NCBI GenBank assembly: GCA_020638335.1
Contig: JACKIT010000005.1
Location: 21,528 to 85,527, forward strand
Length of the DNA: 64,000 nt
Source of the DNA: Rhodospirillales bacterium
GTDB lineage: Bacteria; Pseudomonadota; Alphaproteobacteria; Micavibrionales; Micavibrionaceae
Direction: 5' to 3'
Every line of letters begins with the position of its first letter. The stretch's first letter is position 1. Shown piece by piece: positions 1 through 7,680 of this stretch. The position numbers were made by a program, and so were the translations under genes. The notes beneath the pieces are model-generated. The model ran no database searches. It saw only the letters and a list, made by a program, of their open reading frames with translations, and was not told where the DNA came from.

Positions 1-2
1 TT

Positions 3-899
3 ACAGGCATCCAGTCCATGGGCATCTTCATGGGCGATCAGGATGGACTGGTTGTCTCCACCGACAATCAAATGAGCCTGCTCGGCGGAAAGATGGTCAT
101 TGATCCAAGCGTTCCAGCCACCAATCTCGTGGCCGATGTTGCGCTGGATGTGACGGGCGCGGTGAAGGTGGATTACGACGCTACGGCCTGTAGCGCCACT
201 ATCGAAGGTGCGATCCGCTATGACTCCAGCGGCAATGCCCTGTCTTTCTGTGATGGCACAAACTGGACGACATTATCTAGCGGTTCTACTGGCGGCTTAT
301 GGACCGCCGGAACCGGCGATGCCATTTACTACAACTCCGGCACACCTCTGGTCGGCATCGGCACTACCAACCCGACGCAGACGCTGGATGTGATCGGCAA
401 TATCCGCCATACCGGCGTGATAATCGATGCCTCCGACCGCCGCCTGAAAACCGATCTCAAACCGCTGGATCGTGAAACAATCCTCAACCGCTTGAGACAG
501 GTCAAAACCTATTCCTTCCGCATGAAAGATGATCCAACCGGCCAGACCGAATTCGGCGTCGTCGCGCAGGAACTCGAAGAGCTCTTCCCCGAGCTGGTAT
601 ACACCGCCGATGACAAGATAGGCACCAAGTCCGTAAACTATGTAGGTCTAATCGCGCCATTGGTCGAGGCAACCAAGGCATTGCAGGATGAAAATGCCGC
701 ACTCAAAACCGCCATGGCCGAAAAAGAAACCCGCATGGTCGCCATCGAAGCGCGCATGGCCGCATTCGAAACCGACATGAACGGCATGAAGGCCCACACC
801 GGCTTCGGCATCAATAAGGCCTCCACCGGATTACTTATAATGCTGATCATGATGATGGGCGCAGGACTGGTTGTTTTGATACGCAGAAGGCAGGCATAA
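3..899 (+). CDS. S74 chaperone-domain fibre protein with C-terminal membrane anchor (5' truncated by window edge)
   Basis: The frame is open to the left edge, and the residues before the first ATG (TGIQS) match the same place in the downstream paralogue, so the true start lies outside the window. After a fibre-like segment comes a two-cysteine domain (GAIRYDSS...FCDGTNW), then a Peptidase_S74 intramolecular chaperone beginning SDRRLK, with FGVVAQELEELFPELV and KSVNYVGLIAPLVEA. In this family the chaperone helps trimeric fibres fold and then cuts itself off just before the Ser of the SD motif. A short coiled coil, a hydrophobic segment and RRR follow, so the cleaved chaperone would stay in the membrane. 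The last point is inference. The gene ends 3 bp before its paralogue. Confidence 0.85.
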   Translation, partial: TGIQSMGIFMGDQDGLVVSTDNQMSLLGGKMVIDPSVPATNLVADVALDVTGAVKVDYDATACSATIEGAIRYDSSGNALSFCDGTNWTTLSSGSTGGLWTAGTGDAIYYNSGTPLVGIGTTNPTQTLDVIGNIRHTGVIIDASDRRLKTDLKPLDRETILNRLRQVKTYSFRMKDDPTGQTEFGVVAQELEELFPELVYTADDKIGTKSVNYVGLIAPLVEATKALQDENAALKTAMAEKETRMVAIEARMAAFETDMNGMKAHTGFGINKASTGLLIMLIMMMGAGLVVLIRRRQA

Positions 900-902
900 A
901 CA

Positions 903-3713
903 ATGAGAAAAATAGATCGTAAAATGATGCAAAAATTTTCAGGACGCAAATCAGCTATCGCACTTTGTGCGGGCGCATTTTTATTATTCGCCAGCCCGGT
1001 CGCCTACGCCGATTGTACGTCTCCCGCATCATCCGAAGGCGGCCTAGATTATAATTTCGTTACCGATAAATACAATCTGTGTGACGGAGCAAACTGGATC
1101 GAGCTACTGACAGCCGGTGGATCATCCACCATCTGGGAGAACGTCTCCGATGTGGTGCGCCTGTCCAGCACCGGAGCTTACACAAACGCAGACTTTGTCT
1201 TCGGCTCCCCTTCTCTAGATGATGATACTGATGCCTCGCATGATTCCCGCATATTCTTCGATAAATCAAAAGGTGCGTTCCGGTCAGGCATCGTAACGGG
1301 AACAGAATGGGACGCTGCCAGTGTTGGAGATTATAGTACTGCGATGGGTGGAAGCACAACCGCCAGCGGACTTTACAGCACATCAATGGGCCGCTCTGTT
1401 ACAGCCGGTAGCGGCACCGCCGCCGATGGTGCGGGTGATGGCTCTTTTGCTTTAGGTTTGATTGATGATGCCGTTACCATTACCACCAACCCAAAAGTCA
1501 CCGGCATTCAGTCCTTCGGTATTTTTATGGACGATCAGGACGGCGTCGTCTTCGCCTCTTCCAACACGTTGGGCCTCTTCGGCGGGCGGATGATCATAGA
1601 CCCGAACGTTCCGGCAACCAATCTGGTGGCCGATGTGGCGCTGGATATCACCGGGGCGGTGAAGGTAGATTACGACGCTACGGCCTGTTCCGCCACCATT
1701 CAGGGCGCGATCCGCTATGACTCTTCCGGTACCGCCCTCAACTACTGCGATGGCACCACGTGGCAGACACTGGCCACATCGGGCGGAGGCGGGGCCAGTG
1801 AAATCACAGACCTCAGCGATGCCTTCACAGATTACACCACAGACCATAATCTGATTATGGGCCGGGCCAGCGCGGCGGCGCTGACTTCCGGTGCGCAATA
1901 TAATACTTTTGTTGGTGAAAATGCGGGCGCGGCCAGCGGCACATCAACCTCGGCAACCGATAATAACACGGCATTGGGCTACAACGCGCTTGGCGCCTTG
2001 ACCATAGGAAAAAATAACGCCGCTATTGGTGTGAATGCACTAAATTCACTGACAAGCGGGGAACAAAATATCGCGATCGGGACGAATGCTCTCATCACTT
2101 TAGCAACTAATAGCTATAATATTGGGATTGGAACCAATGCGCTCTATAACAACATCGGCCACAGCAACACTGCCATCGGTATTGACGCCATGAACGCCAA
2201 TTCGAACGGAAACTCCAATGTGGCTGTCGGGAGAGATGCCTTGAAAAACAACGTGTCAGGCAGTAACAGTGTTGCCTTGGGCCGTTATGCCTTGTTTGCC
2301 GCAACAGGCGGCAACAACACCGCAGTCGGCTATGGGGCTGGTTATAATGCCGGCACCAACCAGACAACGACCGGCACTGACAATATCTTGATCGGAGTGA
2401 ATGTCACAGCCAACACCGGCGGCGCCATCAGTAATTACCTCAATATCGGCGATGTTATCACCGGCGATATGAGCACAACCCAGATCGGGATCGGGGTTAC
2501 CGCCCCCGCCACGACACTCGACGTTGCGGGAGCGGTGAAGGTGGATTACGACGCCACCGCTTGCGCCGTCGGTATTCAAGGCGCAATCCGCTATGACTCC
2601 AGCGGCAATGCCCTCAACTACTGCGACGGCACCACGTGGCAGACGATTGCCAATGGCGGCTCGACCGGCCTGTGGACGGAAGAAGCAAACCGCATTTACT
2701 ATCAATCCGTGAGTTTTTATAAACCTGGCGCCACACCAAGTTATAGCAATGGCGATACGGCATTTTTCTGGCACCCGGACAAAGCCGCTTTTCGCGCGGG
2801 ACATGCCTGGTGGGGCTGGTTTAATGACGCCAATATCGGGACAGACAGTGTCGGATTCGGGTACTCAAAAGTCGCCGGAGCTTACAGTTTTGCTGCAGGA
2901 GGAACAGGTGCTTTTCCTTCTGATGCCAGCGGCGCAAGCAGCTTTGCCTTTGGCCAAAATGCTATCGCATCAGGCGCCTATGGCAGTTTTGCATCAGGTT
3001 ACTACGTTACCGCAAGTGGCTCTTACAGTTTTGCCAGAGGACGAAAAGCGATCGCTTTGGGAGATTACTCCGTTGCGTTTGGGCTTGGAAATCCGGGAGG
3101 AGCCTATCCTCAAGTTTCCGGCGCGTCTTCTTTCGGGATCTTTATGGGCGACCAGAGCGGCACAAATATCACACAAGCCAATGCCATGGTGCTGCTTGGC
3201 GGGAAATTCGGCATCGGGGATACGACGCCTGATACGGAGCTGGACGTCGTCGGCGATATCGAATATACCGGCACGCTAACGGACGTATCCGACCGCCGCC
3301 TGAAAACCGATATCACACTGTTGGATCGCGCCGCGATGGTCGAGCGCCTGATGCAGGTGGACACCTATTCTTTCCGCATGAAGGGCGATGAGAAAGGCCA
3401 GATTGAATACGGCGTCATGGCGCAGGAACTCGAAAACTTCTTCCCAGAGCTGGTGCGCACAGCCAATGATGAAATGGGTACCAAGTCTGTAAACTATATT
3501 GGCCTGATCGCACCGATGATCGAGGCAACCAAAGACCTGAAGGCTGAAAACAACCTCTTGCGCGCCGAGCTAGATGACGTCCGCCGTGATGTCGCAGGCC
3601 TCAAAGCCCACACCGGCTATGGCACCAGCAAAGCAGAAATGGGCCTGCTCATGCTGCTTGGTATCATGCTCGGCGGTCTGGGCGCTCTAATCATCACACG
3701 CCGCAAAACATAA
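903..3713 (+). CDS. Large secreted YadA-head-like fibre protein with S74 chaperone and C-terminal TM
   Basis: 936 residues. A signal peptide (about 1-37, ending AYA) is followed by three regions of YadA/Hep-Hag-like head repeats (NTALGYNAL, NNAAIGVNAL, SNVAVGRDAL; also TAMGGSTTASG and SFARGRKAIALG). Three copies of the two-cysteine domain are interspersed: a degenerate one at the N terminus (LCDGANW) and two clear ones (YCDGTTW). The S74 domain starts near Ser796 (VSDRRLK), and a C-terminal TM with TRRKT closes the protein. There is no YadA translocator barrel, so it is not a classical trimeric autotransporter. The DNA around the two-cysteine and S74 parts is very similar to the upstream gene, which indicates a tandem duplication. 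The likely role is a trimeric surface adhesin or fibre (inference). Confidence 0.85.
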   Translation: MRKIDRKMMQKFSGRKSAIALCAGAFLLFASPVAYADCTSPASSEGGLDYNFVTDKYNLCDGANWIELLTAGGSSTIWENVSDVVRLSSTGAYTNADFVFGSPSLDDDTDASHDSRIFFDKSKGAFRSGIVTGTEWDAASVGDYSTAMGGSTTASGLYSTSMGRSVTAGSGTAADGAGDGSFALGLIDDAVTITTNPKVTGIQSFGIFMDDQDGVVFASSNTLGLFGGRMIIDPNVPATNLVADVALDITGAVKVDYDATACSATIQGAIRYDSSGTALNYCDGTTWQTLATSGGGGASEITDLSDAFTDYTTDHNLIMGRASAAALTSGAQYNTFVGENAGAASGTSTSATDNNTALGYNALGALTIGKNNAAIGVNALNSLTSGEQNIAIGTNALITLATNSYNIGIGTNALYNNIGHSNTAIGIDAMNANSNGNSNVAVGRDALKNNVSGSNSVALGRYALFAATGGNNTAVGYGAGYNAGTNQTTTGTDNILIGVNVTANTGGAISNYLNIGDVITGDMSTTQIGIGVTAPATTLDVAGAVKVDYDATACAVGIQGAIRYDSSGNALNYCDGTTWQTIANGGSTGLWTEEANRIYYQSVSFYKPGATPSYSNGDTAFFWHPDKAAFRAGHAWWGWFNDANIGTDSVGFGYSKVAGAYSFAAGGTGAFPSDASGASSFAFGQNAIASGAYGSFASGYYVTASGSYSFARGRKAIALGDYSVAFGLGNPGGAYPQVSGASSFGIFMGDQSGTNITQANAMVLLGGKFGIGDTTPDTELDVVGDIEYTGTLTDVSDRRLKTDITLLDRAAMVERLMQVDTYSFRMKGDEKGQIEYGVMAQELENFFPELVRTANDEMGTKSVNYIGLIAPMIEATKDLKAENNLLRAELDDVRRDVAGLKAHTGYGTSKAEMGLLMLLGIMLGGLGALIITRRKT

Positions 3714-3729
3714 GGAACAAAAAAGGCAG

Positions 3730-3981
3730 ATGTCAGGTATAAAAGTACTAAGATCAATAAATATACGGCATATCCTGCTTGCAGGGTTTATTTTGCCCCT
3801 TGCGCTCGCCCCCACGCTTTATGCTCAGGAAACCTCTGCTGATTTTAGCGGCGGCTCCATAAAAATAGGGTATGATAACCAGACCTGTAACGCCTCTCTG
3901 GAAGGCGCCATCCGGTACGATAGCAGCTCCAACGCTCTTGAATACTGCACAGGCTCAGCCTGGCAAGCTATGGGAGGATAA
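3730..3981 (+). CDS. Small secreted protein with one two-cysteine domain
   Basis: 83 residues. A hydrophobic signal peptide (about 1-32, LALAPTLYAQ) is followed by one copy of the domain found in the neighbouring fibres: IGYDNQTC, then EGAIRYDSS, then YCTGSAW. It lies 16 bp after the S74 fibre gene and 6 bp before the DUF1554 gene, so the four genes probably form one transcript. It looks like a minimal secreted version of the repeat domain. Function is unknown. The two cysteines could form a disulfide in the periplasm. Confidence 0.7.
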   Translation: MSGIKVLRSINIRHILLAGFILPLALAPTLYAQETSADFSGGSIKIGYDNQTCNASLEGAIRYDSSSNALEYCTGSAWQAMGG

Positions 3982-3987
3982 CAAAGA

Positions 3988-5028
3988 ATGTCGAAACGCA
4001 TAATCGCCGCATTTTTAATGCTTATACTGACGGCGCCTGTATCAAAAGCACAAGAAGTATCGGGAAGCTTTGATGGCGGCTCTGTCAAAGTCGGTTATGA
4101 TAGCCGTACATGTTCCGGCGCGTTGGAAGGCTCCGTCCGCTATAATAGCAGCACCCAGAAAGTTGAGTTTTGTGATGGAAGTAGTTGGGCCGATCCGGCA
4201 GGAAGTTCCTGTCTGGTGTATGGAATTACCTTCACAGATAAAGGCGCTACTGGTTATTCACAGGTGGTTACATCCGATATTCAACAAATGACAACGGAAA
4301 CCTGTTCGGCGGCAATTTCCATTAGCGGCGGCGGTTCGCCGGAATATCGGGTTTGTTCCGAAGCCACCTGTACGACCGGGAGCCCACCCTGGACAAGTGC
4401 TGCCGGGACGATCAATAATGGAGAATACTTACAGATTCGACTGACCTCTTCTGCCTCTGCGAATACGACCCTGACGGCAACACCGCAAATTGAATCGCTG
4501 GTCACCAATTGGGGAGTAACAACGATACCGAACTATAGGATTGTTTTTATTACCTCTGCGACATATACAGGGGATGAAGTTGGCGGGGTTACCGCGGCGA
4601 ATCAAAAATGTCAGAATTTGGCCGATGCCGCCGGGCTTAGTGGCATTTATCTCGCCTGGATTGCAGATACTACCGTGGGAAGTGATCCCGATACGCGTTT
4701 TACACAATCAACCGTGGAATACCAGCTTGTAACCGGAACAGTAGTTGCCAACAACTGGACCGATTTAACCGATGGCTCCATTGATAATCTCATTGATCGG
4801 GATGAAAATGGAACCCAGGTAACCAACCGGCAAACATGGACCAATGTCAGCTCGGACGGAACCCGTTACGGGAGCAGTGCTGGGAATAGTTGTAGTGATT
4901 GGACATCTTCAGGACCGACGACCGGGCGCTATGGGACAAATCTAAGCACAACAGGAACATGGACGGATGGTGCGAACAATACCTGTGTAAGCAGTTATAG
5001 TCTCTATTGCTTTCAGCAGGATCCCTAA
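3988..5028 (+). CDS. Secreted DUF1554-domain protein with N-terminal two-cysteine domain
   Basis: 346 residues. A signal peptide (MSKRIIAAFLMLILTAPVSKAQ) is followed by the two-cysteine domain (TCSGALEGSVRYNSS, FCDGSSW) and then a beta-rich middle region with several cysteines. The C-terminal half (about 180-346) has the layout of DUF1554, a family common in leptospiral surface proteins: QKCQNLADAAGLSGIYLAWIAD, then a central WTNVSSDG, CSDWTSSG and a terminal CVSSYSLYCFQQ. The fold is related to the endostatin-like lectin group. It is likely exported and surface- or periplasm-located. No catalytic function can be assigned. Confidence 0.75.
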   Translation: MSKRIIAAFLMLILTAPVSKAQEVSGSFDGGSVKVGYDSRTCSGALEGSVRYNSSTQKVEFCDGSSWADPAGSSCLVYGITFTDKGATGYSQVVTSDIQQMTTETCSAAISISGGGSPEYRVCSEATCTTGSPPWTSAAGTINNGEYLQIRLTSSASANTTLTATPQIESLVTNWGVTTIPNYRIVFITSATYTGDEVGGVTAANQKCQNLADAAGLSGIYLAWIADTTVGSDPDTRFTQSTVEYQLVTGTVVANNWTDLTDGSIDNLIDRDENGTQVTNRQTWTNVSSDGTRYGSSAGNSCSDWTSSGPTTGRYGTNLSTTGTWTDGANNTCVSSYSLYCFQQDP

Positions 5029-5037
5029 AAGATATTT

Positions 5038-5222
5038 ATGTCTTCAGTTACCTATGCCGGAACAGCAAATGCCAGGCCTTGGCAGATGCTGAAGGTCTGG
5101 GCAGCACATACAAAGCCTGGATTAGTGATGCGACCTCTTGCTCAACGGCTTTGCACCTTTACTGTTGTGAACAACACCCCGTCTTTTCAGCATATTTCAC
5201 CATCCAAAACAAAGAGATGTAA
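5038..5222 (+). pseudogene. Remnant of a second DUF1554 domain
   Basis: Directly after the DUF1554 gene, one frame reads TYAGTANA and another continues KCQALADAEGLGSTYKAWIS, then jumps to CSTALHLYCCEQ. Joined, these are the start and end of the same domain as in the preceding gene (KCQNLADAAGLSGIYLAWI and SLYCFQQ). A frameshift lies after TANA and a large internal deletion joins the two ends. It has no signal peptide. I read it as a decayed tandem copy of the upstream domain. Confidence 0.7.
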
Positions 5223-5225
5223 AAC

Positions 5226-5300
5226 ATGAACCGCGCTGCGCTCCGGGCCTTATTCGCCACCGCCGCATTATCAATACCCCGTCATCTGTCTAACTTGTGA
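5226..5300 (+). pseudogene. Orphan signal-peptide fragment, homologous to the start of the gene at 17908
   Basis: A 24-codon frame, MNRAALRALFATAALS then a stop, nearly matches MNRTALRALLATITLI at the start of the cysteine-rich secreted protein at 17908. The DNA identity includes the GAGAT..AAAAC leader before the ATG and a CAAT.ACCCC tail. The frame is lost after the signal peptide. An 8-bp inverted repeat (CCGTCATC/GATGACGG, 5279-5306) lies across the break. I interpret it as the truncated 5' end of a paralogue rather than a working peptide gene. Confidence 0.6.
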
Positions 5301-5420
5301 TGACGGCATACATAATCGTCATTTTCTATCTTAATTTATGAGTCATGAGCCTAACGAATAGCTTTACAGCTTATCTCCCGCCTCTTTAGAAAAAAAATCC
5401 CTATCCTCTAAAAGAAATAC

Positions 5421-5450
5421 TTGCCTTAAGGGGCGATAAGACATTATAAA
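5421..5450 (+). promoter_or_regulatory. Probable promoter of tRNA-Glu
   Basis: TTGCCT (5421-5426) and TATAAA (5445-5450) are separated by 18 bp and lie about 29 bp before the mature tRNA. The fit to a housekeeping sigma-70 promoter is good. Confidence 0.55.
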
Positions 5451-5478
5451 GCTCTGTCTTTTAAGGCACATCTCTTGC

Positions 5479-5554
5479 GTCCCGTTCGTCTAGAGGCCTA
5501 GGACACCGCCCTTTCACGGCGGCAACACGGGTTCGAATCCCGTACGGGACGCCA
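5479..5554 (+). tRNA. tRNA-Glu (UUC)
   Basis: The acceptor stem GTCCCGT pairs with ACGGGAC at 5544-5550. The anticodon stem CCGCC/GGCGG encloses the loop CTTTCAC, giving anticodon TTC. The T-arm contains GTTCGAATC, and CCA is encoded (5552-5554). All arms of a standard 76-nt tRNA are present. Confidence 0.96.
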
Positions 5555-5576
5555 ATTAAATCAATAAATTAAACAG

Positions 5577-5596
5577 CGCCCATCAGGGCGTTTTTT
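5577..5596 (+). terminator. Rho-independent terminator after tRNA-Glu
   Basis: A CGCCC stem, ATCA loop and GGGCG stem are followed by six T residues, starting 22 bp after the tRNA. Just beyond it the 9-mer TTTCGGTAA occurs twice with an 11-bp period (5600 and 5611). Confidence 0.75.
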
Positions 5597-5672
5597 AGTT
5601 TTCGGTAAAATTTCGGTAATAAGCGGGTGCGAACAACCGCATAACTTTAACTGTTTTGTACAACAGGGCATG

Positions 5673-7274
5673 TTAATGCGTAAAAGCATAATATATGGCT
5701 GGGAAGACGTTACAGAGCATCAGTATCACTGCTATGGAAGCGCCAGATACAAGAAACGAAAATGAGAGTAGCTGTATATTGGGCTTTTTGAGCATTTGTT
5801 CAAAATAATGAATCCTTGGCCTGTGATGCTGTTCTACCCACTCCACCTCAGAAAACGTTTGTACTCTATCCGGACAGCCAAACTTATATAGTGTGCTTCC
5901 CACTACGAGGAGTATGAAGCTTACCAGCATAATCCAAAGCTGGTCTGGCACAGGAATATCATTTTGCGGGACCTGGCCGGATATGGCTACATCTACAGAC
6001 GCTCTAGCGTCGTTAGCCATTCTAATGATTTTGATAGTTATCAGAGATGCCGCCAGCCCCGTCCAGGAAATCCCAAACATAGGAAGAGAGCCTAACTTTC
6101 TCACCTTTGACCAATTCAACCATCTCGGCAAGCAGATTTGATCTGACCCGTCTTCAAGTATGCCGTGCTCCTGATTAAAATATGAGTATTGAAAACTTGA
6201 ATTACTATCTATCTTGGCTTTTCCCCAGTGCGTTGAAGTCAAGTCTGTTTTTCTAATACTTGCGCCTCTCAGGTCGGCCTCTGCGAAGTCAGCTTTTTTA
6301 AAATGGGCTAACTTAAATTTGGCATTCTCTAGCCTAGCCTTTCCAAACTTAGTTTCAATAAATTGAGTTCGTTTCCCCTCTGCACCCGTAAAATCAGCAT
6401 GTGACATATCCGAATTATTAAAATTTGCGGTATGTAAAATTGTATTTTTAAAGCTCACCTGCTTAAAGTTCCCGTTACTGAATTGAGCGCCTGAGAAATT
6501 CGCTCCTTCGAAGGAAGTGGCTTTTTCGTTCAAATCTTTATCTTCATGCGGAGAAAAATCTGTTTTATGGCCGCTTGTGTCACATTTTTGGAATTGAGAG
6601 TAATCAAAGATAGTGTTTTTTGCCTTTACGCGAGCAAATTTACTACCAGCAAAATCGCATTCAATAAATTCTCCACTGGAAAGGTCGGATTCATTAAAGT
6701 TTGATTGTTTGAAGATGGCTTTTTTTGCTTTCGCCTTTATTAGATGACAGCCTTCAAAGTTACCTGAAATTTGCGAGGGCTTTCCATCCTTTTCATGAAA
6801 GGTAACGCCTGACATTCTTGCATGAAAAAATATAGTATCTGCACCAGTAGCTCCGTCAAAACACACTGTGTCGAACACTGTCTCAGTAAAGTTTGTTTTA
6901 CTTAGGTTTGCGTTTGAAAAATCAACGTTACTCAGTTTTGCTTGAGCGAAATTAATATCAGCCAAATCAACTCCAGAAAAACTAGCATTTTCAATTTTAG
7001 CACCTCTAAAAATGGCCGTTGTTAATGAGACATTTGAAAAATCAACATTTTCGAATAAGCATTTTGAAAAAAATGCTTTATCCAATTTTTTGCCGCTTAA
7101 ATCCAGATCATAGAAATAGAACCAATCGTTGCTGAATCTTTTTCTAACGACAGTGAATTCTTCTATTCTGTCTTCTTGCAACAACTTGGTAAGATTATCA
7201 TTAAGGTCTTTGAGAACATCGCTGGTATGCTCTTTCCTTTTCTCGACTAAATTTTCATCTCTTTCTACGGCCAT
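5673..7274 (-). CDS. Pentapeptide-repeat protein with C-terminal membrane segments
   Basis: About 533 residues from the ATG at 7274. A longer reading from TTG at 7313 is possible; neither start has a strong ribosome site. After a charged N terminus, residues of about 50-360 are pentapeptide repeats of the A(D/N)(L/F)xx type (VDFSNVSL, ANFSGAQF, ADFAEADLRGAS), expected to form a right-handed quadrilateral beta helix. The last 150 residues carry about three hydrophobic segments (FGISWTGLAASLITI, LWIMLVSFILLVVGSTL, FLVSGASIAVILML). The gene stands alone in an AT-rich stretch beside tRNA-Glu, different in composition from its surroundings, which suggests transfer. Function is unknown. Confidence 0.8.
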   Translation of the reverse strand: MAVERDENLVEKRKEHTSDVLKDLNDNLTKLLQEDRIEEFTVVRKRFSNDWFYFYDLDLSGKKLDKAFFSKCLFENVDFSNVSLTTAIFRGAKIENASFSGVDLADINFAQAKLSNVDFSNANLSKTNFTETVFDTVCFDGATGADTIFFHARMSGVTFHEKDGKPSQISGNFEGCHLIKAKAKKAIFKQSNFNESDLSSGEFIECDFAGSKFARVKAKNTIFDYSQFQKCDTSGHKTDFSPHEDKDLNEKATSFEGANFSGAQFSNGNFKQVSFKNTILHTANFNNSDMSHADFTGAEGKRTQFIETKFGKARLENAKFKLAHFKKADFAEADLRGASIRKTDLTSTHWGKAKIDSNSSFQYSYFNQEHGILEDGSDQICLPRWLNWSKVRKLGSLPMFGISWTGLAASLITIKIIRMANDARASVDVAISGQVPQNDIPVPDQLWIMLVSFILLVVGSTLYKFGCPDRVQTFSEVEWVEQHHRPRIHYFEQMLKKPNIQLLSFSFLVSGASIAVILMLCNVFPAIYYAFTH

Positions 7275-7313
7275 TATGTGCAATCCACATGCTCTTAATA
7301 ATTTAGATGACAA

Positions 7314-7680
7314 GCTGTACTTTACTTGGGTTTATCTGGTGCGCACAATCGATAATTGCCTTGTGGGATTGTTCCTTAAGCCCAAAGCAAAACATTTTGG
7401 GGGCATAATTGGGGGCATCGATATTTTTCGAACCCGCAAATTTCCTTATCATTTTCTGGATCAAAAATCAATAAAACTGCGGCTTACAGAGCATCCAGTT
7501 CGAATCCTGCGTTCGACTCGAACCAGTGTTGCGTTAAAATATCATTTTAAATCAATGAATTGCTTACCCCATCTCAAAGGGCAAGATTCAACAACCCCTC
7601 GCCAAAAAAACAGTTACAACTGCTCAAAAAATGGATAAAGTCCAAGCAATCAACCTAAACATCTATGCCAGCCCCTTTTT
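7314..7680 (+). other. Gene-poor stretch with paired GGGGGCAT repeats
   Basis: No convincing gene is present. GGGGGCAT occurs twice 12 bp apart (7399-7406 and 7411-7418), a pattern that resembles the arm sites seen before tyrosine-recombinase genes of tRNA-borne islands. Near 7499 the 10-mer GTTCGAATCC, identical to the T-loop of tRNA-Glu, recurs. No integrase gene remains. The reading frame at 7129-7638 is antisense to the pentapeptide gene at its start and shows no family features. Confidence 0.4.

Noticed and set aside
903..3713. Classical YadA-type trimeric autotransporter
   Set aside because: Head-like repeats are present, but the C terminus is an S74 domain plus a single TM, not the YadA translocator barrel.
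7129..7638. 169-residue reading frame as a real gene
   Set aside because: It begins antisense to the pentapeptide-repeat gene, has no ribosome site or family features, and runs across the GGGGGCAT repeats.
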